Positions 10,064-22,040 of a DNA stretch of 64,000 bases are shown piece by piece (the first letter of the stretch is position 1; every line of letters starts with the position of its first letter). Below the pieces are notes generated by a model that made no database searches, had not been told where the DNA came from, and saw only the letters and a program-made list of their open reading frames with translations. Both the position numbers and the translations under genes were made by a program. This stretch comes from Lunularia cruciata (lineage: Eukaryota > Streptophyta > Marchantiopsida > Lunulariales > Lunulariaceae): assembly GCA_948567375.1 (NCBI GenBank), contig OX419755.1:5895001-5959000 (forward strand). The letters run 5' to 3'.

Positions 10064-13000
10064 CTTAATGATTCCGTTTTTGAATTACATGCTCCACCGA
10101 AAGCAACAAGTGATGTGTTGTTCTTCCACGGTCTTCAGCTGGATCACAACCCAAATCTGCATCTTTCCACCTGGGCATGTTCTGATGGTTCTATTTGGCC
10201 AGAAACTTGGCTACCTGAAGAATTTCCCACAGCACGTATCTTGACCATATCTTACGACTCCTCTTTGAAGAAAACCGACAAAAATGGGACGATGGATCTT
10301 TACGTGATAGCGGAGAGCCTACTACCAAATCTATTTCTGGAAAATGTAGGTGTAGATCGACTGGTAAACTAGTCGGTCATAGTCTTGGCGGTTTAGTCAT
10401 CAAGGAGTTGTGTGAACAAGCTTATAGTAGGTGTCATATGCATGACGATAAGGCGAAGAATTTTCTTCGAAATATCGGGGCAATTTTCTTCTACGGTACA
10501 CCTCACATCGGAACCCCATTCGCAAACTCCTTGAGAAAGGATTATGGAGTTAATGCTTGCGGAGAGCTCGTGAGATACTTAGAAGTTTTCAACAAAGATC
10601 TATCAAGACTTCACGACAAATTCCAGATACTGGTTACCAAATATCCGGAGTGGCGCATAGCTGGAGTGGGAGAATTGAGGAACACTGATCTGGTCAGTAG
10701 TCAGTACCTAAACTTCTAGAGGCCACCTCTGTTCCATGATTGAAACCAATTCAAGTCATATAATGCGTTTACGGGATGCATTAGCTATCTGACATGACCG
10801 GTTCAGTTAAGGTGGAAATCTCGTCATGGTCCTCTCAATTCAGCGATGGAGTTCCACGATGTGGATCCCTCACGTTCTGCAAGTGCATTCTGACTGAACT
10901 TCTGACCGACTTCATGGTCATTAAATCTATGCAGGGCTCCGGAACAGCCTGAGGCGTCTGCAAGATGGGGGGATTTCATGATCATCGACGAAGATCATTT
11001 CTCCCTATGTCAACCTCAAGGCAAAGACCGCACTAATTATCGACGGTTGGTCGATTTCATCCGGGACTCTCAGCAGAAGGTACAATTTCTCTACCTACGT
11101 CTGTGATATCTTGGAAATTAGGGAGGCTTTTCGTCCTCATTACTCTGAGCACATCCAAATTCCGGAGCTGGCTTTTGACTGTATTTAACACGAACAAATG
11201 CAACACTTAATATGTGTGTAGGCTGCGAGATACGTCAGGTACGAGGGAGATCAAGCAGAACTTTGTCGGGCTGATCTGCAGCCAATTCCCATGTATGCCA
11301 TCGGTTTGAATCGTTTAGTGAAGACGATCGAGAGGTTGCTGGAGACAGAATCCGTCGTGGGATTGTGGGGAATGGGCGGTGTCGGCAAGACTACACTAGC
11401 GAAGGCTGTTTTCAATGAATTAAGTTCCCAATTCGAATTTACTCTCTACGCGGATGTGGTAAAAGAGATTTCTGGCGATGTGGAAGAACTAGAAAAGAAG
11501 TTGCTATCCAAGGTAAACCACTATGGCAAGGAGATGCCCCCTGAGGAGCCGAAAATAAGCTGGAACCACCTGAGCGGGAAGAAAACACTCGTCATCATGG
11601 ATGATGCTGCTACAGAAAGGGATACAACTTTGGTTGTCAAGTGGTGTGCGCGTGGTGGAACTGAGAGCAAGTTCATCCTGACGTCTCGTGATGGAGGATT
11701 CTTAAACAGATTGGATAACATATATATACACGAGGTGGAGAGTTGAGACGCTGAAATGTCTAAAGATTTATTCATAAGTCATGCCTTCTCTGGGAAGCGT
11801 TCCCCGCCAGAATCGTTGATGATTTTCGTGGACAAGATTGTCCAGAAATGCGAGGGACTTCCCCTGACCCTGGAAGTCCTCGGTAAATTTCTCAAGACAG
11901 CTAGCGCTGGTCAGGTAGATTTGTGGGAGCAGACTTCGAACGCGCTTGGGGGTGCAGAAATTGAGGACGGATTATATGAGGTGTGGCCAAAATTGAAATT
12001 GAGCTATGATAGTCTCAAACCTGCAGCGCAGCAAATGTTTCTTGATGCCGCATCCTTCTTTTCCGTTAACAAGGCGGCAAATGTCGGCATGGGACGACCC
12101 GTGAACGCTGATGGTGTGGATGAAGTTACCTTGCCTTTCCGTTTAATGGTGGCCACCTTTTTCAACCGAGTGGATTCTTAGAGAAGCAAAAGCTTGTTGG
12201 GAGGTGAAGTTCAAGAATTCAACCGTATTATGGCAAACTCTGGTGGACAGGTCTCTCGTTTATGATGTGACTGATGATTGTCCCGTGCAAGTGCATGAAC
12301 ACCTGAGAACTCTGGCTCAGAACGTAGGAACCGCAAAGAGGTACCAACTATCCTCATCATCGGCTTTGGCCGATTACGAAACAGCACTTCAGGTCAGCAT
12401 TTCTTCTTAAGCCAACTTTAGTACTAGGTACTTGGAATTTAGATCTGCTTGTTCCCGTTGTGGCATAGATTCACAGGTAACCATAGTTTTAGATTTTCAT
12501 GATGATTGCATCCTGCATTGTGTTTTACTTCGATCACATCATCCGATGTCAGTATATGCCCTTTAGATACTCTTTCATGGGCAAGGGAAGAATCGTACTG
12601 TCCTGTCACCGAGAGATAGTGTAGATTCCTGTGCTGTAGAGAACTGCTGCAGTACAAGTACTTTTGGGAGACATTACTTACAAGTGGAGCGGGGTGAATA
12701 TGGATGGCAGGAAATTGTCTCGCTACAGATTGAGTGCAAACAACTTACGTCATTAGACATAGCCACCGTTCAGAAAATGAAAAATCTGCGATATATGCAG
12801 TTGATTAACTGCAATTTGGTAGGAAACGTAGCATCGCGAGCAACCCTGCCCGCTGCACTCGTCTTCTTCAGCTCCGACTCGAGTGTGGACTGCAGCAGCA
12901 TCTCTTTTGCATCGTGCAACAATCTCACTTATCTTGACGTAGGGCGTGTTTCATGGAAGCATCTACCAGATTATTTTGGCCAACTGAAGTCGCTTCAAAC

Positions 13001-14378
13001 TCTTAAACTAGGGGCGCCCGATCTTGTGAGATTGCCCGACGCATTTGGTAAGCTGGGGCCCTCCGGGTACTAGAGCTGAGGTGGAACCGGCTGAAGTGCT
13101 TGCCAGAATCGTTTGGGAAGTTGAGACGCTTAGAGCATTTAGTCCTTGATTGCCCAGAGCTCCAGTGCTTGCCGGATTCCTTGAGCCAACTCAAGGGACT
13201 TAAGACAGTCCATGTCCTATGCCAGTTATCGAGATTTAGCTTCAGATTGAAACGTCGCTCGCGAGGGTGTCTTGCCACGCATATCTCGTTCTCGGCGTTT
13301 GGTTTCCCGCCGACGATAGGCACTTTTGAAGCCTATCCTCCCGCAAGAGCGCGTGAATCATTGGGAGAACTGCTGGCTCTGGAAGAGCTGATTTTGGTAA
13401 GTTTTGATACTGAAGGACTCCCCGATAGTTTTGGGAATTTAATCCATCTGCGAGGTCTCTCTCTCGAGAATTGTCCTCACCTTCGAGCCTTGCCATCTAC
13501 ATTTGGGAAGGTAACCATGTTAGAATTTCTGCGGATTGACGGTGCATCACGTCTTGAAACCTTACCCGACAGTATTCAGAATTTGCAACGTCTAAAGAGT
13601 ATTCACCTGCGTGGAGTGGGGAGTAGAGAGTCGGATACCAACTTTGAGTTTCCAGAAACTATAGGACAATTACCCGCCCTGAAGTACCTGTGGATCAAGA
13701 ACTCAAACCTTGACATCACTGAGTTTCCCACTTTACAGTGTGCAACTGGCATGAAGCAACTGATTTTATCAGACTTTCCCAACCTTGTGACTATACGTGA
13801 CCAACCATTCTCCAAGTTAGATTACTTTCGTGTTTCCTCTACACCCTCTCTAGAGATATTCCCAAATTTAGAGACCTATACGACTCTCAAAACTCTGCAT
13901 ATAAGTGGTGCACTCAAAACTCCTTCTCTTCCCGATATGTGTTTGCCGAATCTGACCGACCTTCGCTTCTTGCATTTAAACGTTGCCGAACTCCCTAGTT
14001 TCAGCAGCTCCCTTTCTCTCACATCATTGACTCTAGCTAGGTTACCCAATCTTACAAGATTACCTGAATTGAAACTTTATAAACTGTTGAGGAAACTTAA
14101 ACTCATCGCCTCAGACGATCTCAAGAAACTTCCCACTTTAGCTCACTTCGTTGCGGAATTTGAGTATCCTTAGATTACCAGAACTCGAGGCTTTTCCCGA
14201 AGTCCACCTGCTCTCTTTGGAGAAGATCAAGTTGAGTTATCTTCCAGGACTTGCGGTATTGTCTCGTCGGCTGGAACATCTCAATGATACTTTGCAATCC
14301 GAAGACAAATTGATAGAGCTCACTTTCAAAAATGGTTGTGTCGTAGACACTCGTATTTGCCCTCGGGATCCGAATTAA
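10064..14378 (+). pseudogene. Hydrolase-NB-ARC-LRR (HNL) immune receptor, disrupted copy
   Basis: Plant intracellular immune receptor with an alpha/beta-hydrolase domain at the N terminus. Readable exons: 10,064-10,703, 10,935-11,079, 11,222 to about 12,393, and about 12.6-14.378 kb, the last carrying the LRRs. Seen: a hydrolase with nucleophile elbow LVGHSLGG and a later DEDHF segment; P-loop GMGGVGKTT; kinase-2 LVIMDD; RNBS-B KFILTSRD; GLPL in CEGLPLTLEVLG; RNBS-D-like LSYDSLKPAAQQMFLDAASF; VHE in place of MHD; then about 560 residues of leucine-rich repeats (LPESFGKL, LPDSLSQL, LPDSFGNL). The frame is broken five times: single-base shifts near 10,365, 12,170, 13,058 and 14,150, and an in-frame TGA at 11,744-11,746 just after HEVES. 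Sequence past each break still reads as good HNL protein, so decay is recent, or some breaks are assembly errors. The 5' exon is not identified. Confidence 0.88.
10704..10934 (+). other. Intron of the HNL gene carrying a repeated segment
   Basis: The donor is CA|GTACCT and the acceptor ATGCAG|GGCTCC. Joining them restores the frame through VSSQAPEQPEASARWGDF. Bases about 10,721-10,820 are also found, diverged, at 1,076-1,180. Confidence 0.75.
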
Positions 14379-15065
14379 AGATTTCATGCGGACCGTCAAA
14401 TTAACATAGAACTGTATATGGTTAACTGGTTTAGTGTTACAGTAGCTTTGTAGCCCAACTATTTGTAGTTGCAAGGGGTATCCATTTGTGTAAAGTACCG
14501 TGAATCTTATTCTTGAATGATCCAATTTGAAATTGTATTTAGGATACGGCATTTAGTTTATAAAAATCGTTAATTTTGTTATTTCTTTTAAATGTATAGT
14601 CACTGTGTTGAAATTTATCTCTTCTAATTCCATCTGAGTGGTGATTGATTTTAGCTTCTCCTGTCATCCACCTGTCCCTAAACTAGTTCTGGACTGTACA
14701 ATGTCCAGATCCTTCTCATAAAATATCTACAATAGATTGAAGAAATGTCTATTAGCACAATGCCAAATGTTGACATTCAGATTCATAGCACGACGTCCTC
14801 TCTGCTCTCGTGCTCGGACTACATGTCTATATCTTAAAAAGTTGCTGATTATCATCCGCAGTGGCCATGTAGCACTCATGCAGGTTCTCTTCTCCATTTC
14901 CTCTGATGGTGTTTTCTTCTTTTACTAAGTTTTCCTGCTTCTCTTCATTTCCTGGACTGTCCTTTGATGGTGCTTCCAACAGAAATTGCAGTGCTAGCAG
15001 ATATTTGTTTTTCCGGTGCTTATTTGATTAGGGTACATCTGTAGGACAGATTCAGGAGAGCTTGA
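14379..15065 (+). other. 3' flank of the HNL gene
   Basis: AT-rich, with no coding similarity; it probably includes the 3' UTR. It ends where duplicated segment A starts again. Confidence 0.45.
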
Positions 15066-16531
15066 AGATTGCCGACCCTTATCCGTCCCATGCCCAACAA
15101 GCAAAGGAGATAAATCCTTCATCATTAGTTCTAGTATGAAATTTGATGCCTAGGTCCTTGGTCTTACTGCGCTCTCGTGGTCGTCAATTCCCCTTGGCAT
15201 TGTGAATTTGCCTCTGCAGCAAGCAATTCTTGACTGCCTCTAGCATTTCCTTTAAAGCACTAAATGAATCCATACACATCCGCACTAATTGTTTAAATGC
15301 AAAAGGATCGAGCATTCCAGAAAAAAAAACTGTATCACACACTCAGAACTGCGAGAGGCTACACTCCTTTCTTGTAGATACCTAAACCAATGACTAAATT
15401 CCCACCACATTACAAGTCGATCCATGTCATCGATTTCCTCTTCATATGTCCATTCCCTTAAACCCTACCTCCCCAAGAATCCCCCCATTCATCATCAGGA
15501 CACTCAGAACTCTCCTCTTCTTATTTTGAACTAGGAAATTGACATCAAATTCCGATGGCATGATGATCCACTCTTTATTTCCAATTCAAAGGATGATCCA
15601 CTCAAGACTTCTTGTGATACATGAATAAGACCGTATGTACAAAATGATATTACTAGAAAGAAGTAATACGTTTAACTAGAAACTAGGTTGTTATAAGCTA
15701 ATTTTTTTATACGAATGTAAAACTGCTTGTTCTTTATATACAGAAAATATACAAACCTGATTTTGAATTTACAAATTTTCATTATACTATAATACACACG
15801 TGTAGTAAATTGGATATATTCTATGCCCGAATATCTCAATTTCAGACTTGATTGACATCTAACTTATCAGTTAAACTGTTTAGTTTTGCGTAAGGTAACC
15901 CTGATCAAACTTTATTAAATCTATATTATTATACTTGTTATCATGGTCTCAATAATTTAAGTTAATTAATCTTGTGGGGTATAAAATTCATAAGGATCAT
16001 ATAGATCATTTAGAAGTAGATTCATGTACATGTACATGATCCTTTACATGTAGATTCATATAGATCATTTACATGGTAGTTTCGCTTTTGGTGGGGATTC
16101 CCGAAGTTGTTATAGGATAGACTGATAATTTCGTGTTCTTCAACACCAACATATACTTTTCTATTTATCATCGTTTTAACATTGATGCTTCAACATAATC
16201 AACTAATGTCTTCGCTCTCAAAATTTTATATCCTTGAATGATTCTTCTTGAAGGGCAACTAATTACTTGTAACTGAGTATCCTCACGTCTGCAGTGATTT
16301 GGATACTGTTGGCGGCCATATTTGCGTGTATAGTGCTCGAATACTATCTGTTGTCATACAGCATAACTACGACCTTACATAAATCAGATCCGTAATAGAA
16401 TAGATCCGTTCCCAAGTAATATGTCGTCACATCATCACATGGCGGTATATGGACTGTGAAGCGACACCCTTACTACGCAAAACGATCTCTTACATGTGTC
16501 AAACAAAGCATGTGTCGAATTGGGGAAACCT
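15066..16531. repeat. Right copy of the segmental duplication, internally deleted
   Basis: Colinear with 1-6,683, but only three blocks are shared: 15,066-15,241 (with 1-181), about 15,245-15,590 (with 4,770-5,111) and 15,615-16,531 (with 5,836-6,683). About 4.6 kb and 0.7 kb are missing at the joins. A local tandem insertion near 16,012-16,070 is unique to this copy. No gene is retained. Confidence 0.85.
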
Positions 16532-17673
16532 CCCAGCTTTCCCATTTCAAGTTCTCCACCTAATCTCTTTCTCGAACTACAGTGTCCTAATCAAAATCCC
16601 TGCCATGTACGACAGACACTAAACATTTATCATGTTTGTGGACTTAATCCTTCAATATGTTACTACAGACTACAACTGAACCAAATTGAATCCACGGATG
16701 GACACGGAACGCTAAGTAGCGAGAGAGGAACCGGTAAGAAAACCACAAGGAGAAGAAAAGAAGAAAGGACGGGTAGAGAAGGCACAGGGAGAGGCATAGA
16801 AACAAAACGGAAAGGAAAACTAGGCTCGCCGCGCAAGCTTGTCACCTGAAGAGCATGACGGAGATACAAGATACTGGCCAACTATTTACGTAATGGATCC
16901 GATTACTGTTGCCCAGCATGATCTTTCTGGCGTTTACAATGCCCCCCAAGATACACACAAGGGATGTTATTCAATTCGTAGGCTATGTGATTACAATTTA
17001 TATGGTTGTGTACATGATGAGTGCGAATATATAGGTATATGAATATGAAGAGCATACATATTGGTATACGAGAACAGAAGCCGTACATATCACACATTTC
17101 TCGCCATATCCACCTGCTACTCTGCCTGATAGTTAATTCTTGGTCAAGGTTAGTTCTCTAAGCTTGTTACCATCTCAAGATATGGCCGCAAATTCATCAA
17201 GACTAGAACAAACTCATAAATTGACCGAGACGCTCTGATCGCGCTGAGGTACTTTACTATATTGGAAACCTCGACTACGACATGGAGTAGAGATCAGGTG
17301 CCTCCTACTAGATGCCAACGTGTAAAGTACTGGCAATTCTAACTCATGGGGACAGATGTGACCGTAACAAGTATAACACAAACTGACTGAGATAAGGGAT
17401 TTTAATCCTATCTTTCCAGAATGATTCCAATTTGAGGGTTGGCCCTTGCACTTTCGACTTGCTAAGAGCTTCAGGAAGAAGCATTCGTAATAAATAATAA
17501 TGAAAGGAAGCCACCGTTAAAAATGCCTAAAAGAAGAGAAAATTTCTAATTTGGACAGTGTAGAATGCGGTGATACCATGCAAACTCAAGCCCACTGGCT
17601 CATCACTACTTCAGCACCCGTTAGCTTCTACGTCTGCCATTTGTTTCACTTGAATACCTCTGTCCGAGGATGA
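16532..17673. other. Intergenic stretch; 3' side of the SPARK gene
   Basis: Nothing recognisable is encoded. An open frame at 16,496-16,849 (+) is purine-rich low-complexity sequence (KKTTRRRKEERTGREG) straddling the end of the duplication; I do not regard it as a gene. The part nearest 17,673 is probably 3' UTR of the gene on the - strand. Confidence 0.4.
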
Positions 17674-20613
17674 CTACCTCAAGGTAAATAACAATGAGAG
17701 GGCCAAAGCGTATATCGCATTTACCACCACTGAGCCTGTGTAAAGACGCAAAGAGGATCTGTAAGAAGATACAAATGGAACGACATGTCTAAGAGAAGGT
17801 ATATATGATAAGAGAATAAAGAGATTAATTAAGTATCAGAGCCTCCAGAGCGGCTGATACTTCAAGTATCCTATATACTTACCAGAAGTCAGAGATGGGC
17901 TTGCCGAAGGGGCACGTTCTGAAGGGGCTGAAATCAATATCCACAACCAGAGTCAGGATGGACGTAGGTATTGCAAATCGCTCATTAGTTACTCATATCC
18001 AAGCAGAGGCACTATACTAAGAAATGGTATCCTAAAACATTTCAAGATACCGCAAGACACAGGAAATATATGGTCAAATGTAGTCCCTGTTTCTTGACAT
18101 GTGAACATACACCAAGCAACAAATACTTGCTTCAAGCAACTTGGGAGCCCAGAAAAACAAAAAAAACCCTATAAAAATCAGCTGCTAGCTTTTGGTTGAG
18201 GACCAGTCCTGAAGAGGTTCTCAACGACCTTTACCATTAAGAACATCTTACCTGGGCTGCTGACATTGGTAACGGGGGCTTTCGGCCATACTGCTGCAAT
18301 GTTGTCGTTAAGATCACAAATGAAAGTGATGCCCGCCGAGGCATTCACATCTGTCGGTACACTAGGAAGTAAACAACCTGTTGAATAGAACAGAGAAAGG
18401 GATGGATTTCAGCGGTGTTGTCATCAACCATCGGATCCGAAACCGAGTAAGCAACAACGATCCATAGACGAACGGATCATCTAATCCAAATAGGCAATCA
18501 CAATATGTAGTTTCTATACTTCACACGCGATGTGGATGTATACTCAGAAGGACAATTAGGTCTGCAGATACATCAGAACTTCACGGAATAAAGAACATGC
18601 TTGGTCACCACTGCTGGTTGCGGAGGCTTGAGACGCCAGCTTCACACAATATTTGCAGAACCATGAATGTTACGTACCTTCGGTTCCGCGAGCTGTTCAT
18701 ATAAACACCAGTGTCGCAACGAAAACAACAAAAAGCGAACAAATTATCAGTTACAGAATTTATATTCAGGAACTGTCTGCAAAGTTAAAATACTGATTTG
18801 ATTATGCGAATGACTGTCAGATGTACCCTGACGCTATCTGCAATCTGACATATTGACACCGAATAAATATTTGAGACAAAAGTTAAGACCCGCTAAGTTA
18901 AATCTTGATTTACGCGGAAATACCTTGTAGACTGAAGTCTCTGAGGTCAATGTCACACAGAGAATAGATATCGGCTGTCACACCCTGATTTTGTAGATCC
19001 TTGCTAAGAGTAGCAGCACATCTATAGGCCTGCTGGTTGGTAATAAGCATTTGACTTTGCATGACCTGCAGGTACTCATCGAGGGACTTGCAGCAAGTCA
19101 CGTTTGAAGGACTGGAACCACGACAGTCTCTGGCAACCTCAGTTGTGCTGCTAAATACAAGCGGACAGACTGTTCATAAGCGGAGAGAAGTATTAGTTAT
19201 CTTTACGGAAGTAGGTCAAATATTAGATAAATATAAGCCAAGCAAGGACGGAACCGCACTGATCGATAAGACAGATAACTGGAGCTCACGGAAAAACATT
19301 AAACCTGAATACGACTATCACAAACCTGCTATATAATCTAAACTCCTGCCTCTGGATGTAATTTTTTAGGAAAATGAAATTTATCGAGTTGGACGAACCT
19401 TTATTGACACTACAACTCATGACGGTTCGCAGTGCAGAATTTGCTCTCTCAGGTGTAAGCCTACTGGCCAACCAGGAAAGTGCAAGAGACTCGCACTCCT
19501 CCACCGTGTTTTGTTGTGGGATGGTCCTCGATAACCCCTGAGCCAACTTCAATGAAGCATCTGCGATCTGATTTTGGCAGGTTTGGGTGTTGCATTCCCT
19601 GAAAGGGTCAACAGTCTGGCAGGCTTCCAACAATGAAGTCGTGTTCACTAGCAACTCGAATTCCAACATTGTGGTGACCGGACAAGAAGCCACAGTGAGG
19701 TTCGATGATTTTACTTTACACAATGAAGGGACGCTGCTGTTTCCCAGTAAGCTGATAAGTTGTTCGACAGTGTCATTAAAGCAATACAGGGCCTCTGTCT
19801 TATTAAGAGCAAGGGCACCTGTAGTCAGCATATGTTGGCCTTGCATGATTCTTAGCAAGCTGTCGAACTGCGGACAGCAGATAACAACACCCACATAAGC
19901 GGCCAGAGGATCGGCACAATCAAACGCGGTTCGCTGGAAAGTTGATGCCACTGCGGTGAAATTGAGAGAACAATTACCTGCACTATTCCACAATTCACGT
20001 GAAAATAAGTAGTCGTGAATAAAACAGAATGGTAAACATCCCACTGCACATGCGCAAGAATGCGACTGCAAGTGTCAAGCTGGACAATAGCGCAGTTCTC
20101 ACATTATTCAGGAAGAGATGTAAGATAAAGCAATGTAGCGAGGGGCCTCTAAAAGAAAAATTCAAAAGCTCACAGGAGAATCCCACAACTGCCAATGAAT
20201 ATGGTGAAGTGTGTCAAAGCAGTACCTGACAGCATCGGAATTAATGGTCCATCTGGAATCGGAATAGTTAGAGGACCCGGAGATGGTGCTATGAACGGGA
20301 TAGTTAGGGGTGGATCACCGGGCTCGGGGAATAGTTCAGGTACAGGAACGGGCCCAGGTCCTGGGAAAGCAGTCGTGAGCCCTGGAGCTGGGGCAGGGGC
20401 AATAGCAGGAGTGGATGTTGCGAGGATTAAAGGCGAAGGTGTTTTAGAGAAAGACATATCAAGGAGTAGATGGCGATCCTGGCCTCTGGAGGGCATAAAT
20501 GTATCTTGAGCGACATTGCGCCGATTTACAGCTGAATATTGCGGGTAGCCCGCAATGGTTGATCTTGTCAGAAAACACAGAATCCCTGCAAGAGAGATCA
20601 TGCCATAGATCAT
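17674..20613 (-). CDS. GPI-anchored SPARK-domain protein, At1g61900-like
   Basis: Extracellular GPI-anchored protein of unknown biochemical role. Six exons on the - strand: 20,226-20,613; 19,399-19,977; 18,924-19,169; 18,252-18,377; 17,883-17,927; 17,674-17,735, totalling 1,446 nt and 481 aa. Every junction is GT-AG and phase 1. Layout: signal peptide at about 1-22 (GILCFLTRSTIAG); a Pro-rich linker to about 128; a cysteine-rich SPARK-type region from GNCSLNFTA (130 on) with CC pairs (ICCP, TCCKSL), CPLVF, DLRDFSLQ, CLLPSVP and FICDLNDNI; many N-glycosylation sequons; a short Ser/Pro spacer; then a hydrophobic tail, residues 462-481 (VVVNAIYALALSLLF), fitting a GPI signal. Block order and wording closely match Arabidopsis At1g61900 as I remember it. 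The ATG at 20,613 gives a usable signal peptide. The small last two exons rest on splice phase and the hydrophobic tail. Confidence 0.9.
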
Positions 20614-21655
20614 AGTGAGTGCTATGACGAATTCTCAAGACCCAAGGAAAATATACGATACATCATCCAGCGCGAATAGAAGAGAGAACAAGTGAGAGCT
20701 ACGAAGAATTCTGAATACCCAAGAACATTATAAGATATATCATCTCTTCTGATTATATGTAATTATATGTGCTCACTGAAGATCGTCCGATCTGCAACGA
20801 GCACATACACATAACGACAACTCTCCCCTAAGAGACAATTAGCTGAGACCAGGTTTAGACTTTGCTTTTCAATCACAGGGTCACTTACTCAAGATGAGAG
20901 TAAAATTTGCCACTGAATCCAGAACTAGTCCAGAACGCTATGTCTAGACTACATGACTGTGGTTAGCGCCGTGAAACCTCCAAGTATGGCAAGTTGACAA
21001 TTTTCACTTTGCAAAGAGTTACCGAGAACCAAATCGAGACATAACTTAAGATGACAGGCATATTCGGGTACAAGATTGCGAGATATGGTCAGAAACAGCA
21101 AATTTAAAAAGTATTGGCTTAAGGTAAAACACACAAGCACGTGGAGGCTTCATATATAGGAGGCATCAGTCAACACCAGGAGAGAAGCTAAAGTCGAGGT
21201 ATCCAATGCACTTGCAAATGTTACCGGCTTGCATACCACACAATTATGTCCTGCTCACATGTGTGTTAAGCGTTGAGGTAAGAGGTACATTACATGACCA
21301 TGACAGTCACAACCACACCGCGGCTTACATTGAGCAAATAGGAGGACGACTTGATTTCTTGGGGGGCCCCTCATTGCGACCAAGCTTGTCAGACGTGGCG
21401 GTACAGCCTTAGAAAAAGTTCCCCTCACGTCGAAGTCGACAAGGTAATATATATGCCTCCAACCAGATTAGACTCCAGACGCAAACTCTCAAGTGCGTCT
21501 CCACCTCTGAAACCCTCAGAGCACCCTTTTTTTTCTCTGTAGTTCTCGAGCTCAGAATGCGGTCGTTTATAGCATTTGCCTTCTTTCTCTCCTGGCTTCT
21601 CAAAGTAAAACACACTATTTCATTTCCACTCAAACCTGCCAGGTAGTGTTACTCG
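20614..21655. other. 5' flank of the SPARK gene
   Basis: Probable 5' UTR and promoter of the - strand gene. Two similar blocks (about 20,628-20,673 and 20,706-20,750), each with a GAATTCT start and a CATC-rich end, look like a diverged tandem duplication. No other gene recognised. Confidence 0.4.
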
Positions 21656-22040
21656 GAAATCATTTTTGTCTACGATAAACGAGACGGTCGTGGTTCCTAA
21701 AACATTTCTCGATAAAGTGTTCCAGCCACCTCTGCAGCTCACATGAGTTCCTGAAGTCCAACGGCTGCACATTCACTTCATTCATCAGCTCCTCCGAGCC
21801 CCTGGTCTCCACGTAGAGGAGAATAGACTCTTGCCATCACCTCGGTCTTCAGCTGGTTTCACGAGAAATGCGGGCTTGTAAGATATGTATCCCTCGTTTG
21901 CAGAGACAACGGTAGCAAAACCGTATCTCAAACTCCAAATGTTCACGCGGGGATCCTCCTAACAGCCTCAAACTCCCTCTCCTTGAAATAAGAGACCACT
22001 CGGCCCACCTGAAACTCCTCGCCTCAAATAAATTCTTCGG
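21656..22040 (-). pseudogene. Degraded coding-like stretch, family unknown
   Basis: On the - strand, protein-like text runs on but changes frame twice: GEEFQVGRVVSYFKEREFEA near 22,020-21,965, then LRYGFATVVSANEGYISYKP near 21,940-21,880, then ILLYVETRGSEELMNEV and DFRNSCELQRWLEHFIEK at about 21,830-21,715. Composition and charge pattern look like real protein, and no one frame stays open throughout. It could be a disrupted gene or exons whose junctions I cannot see. I do not recognise the family. The CT-rich stretch at 22,060-22,400 may be its decayed upstream part. Confidence 0.4.

Noticed and set aside
16496-16849. 117-codon frame with a basic tail
   Set aside because: It starts inside the duplicated repeat and runs into a purine-rich simple tract; no domain.
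19587-19898. 103-codon open frame on the plus strand
   Set aside because: Antisense to SPARK exon 2, which has the clear family similarity.
20195-20509. Gly-rich open frame on the plus strand
   Set aside because: Antisense to the Pro-rich linker of the SPARK protein; Gly runs are the complement of Pro codons.
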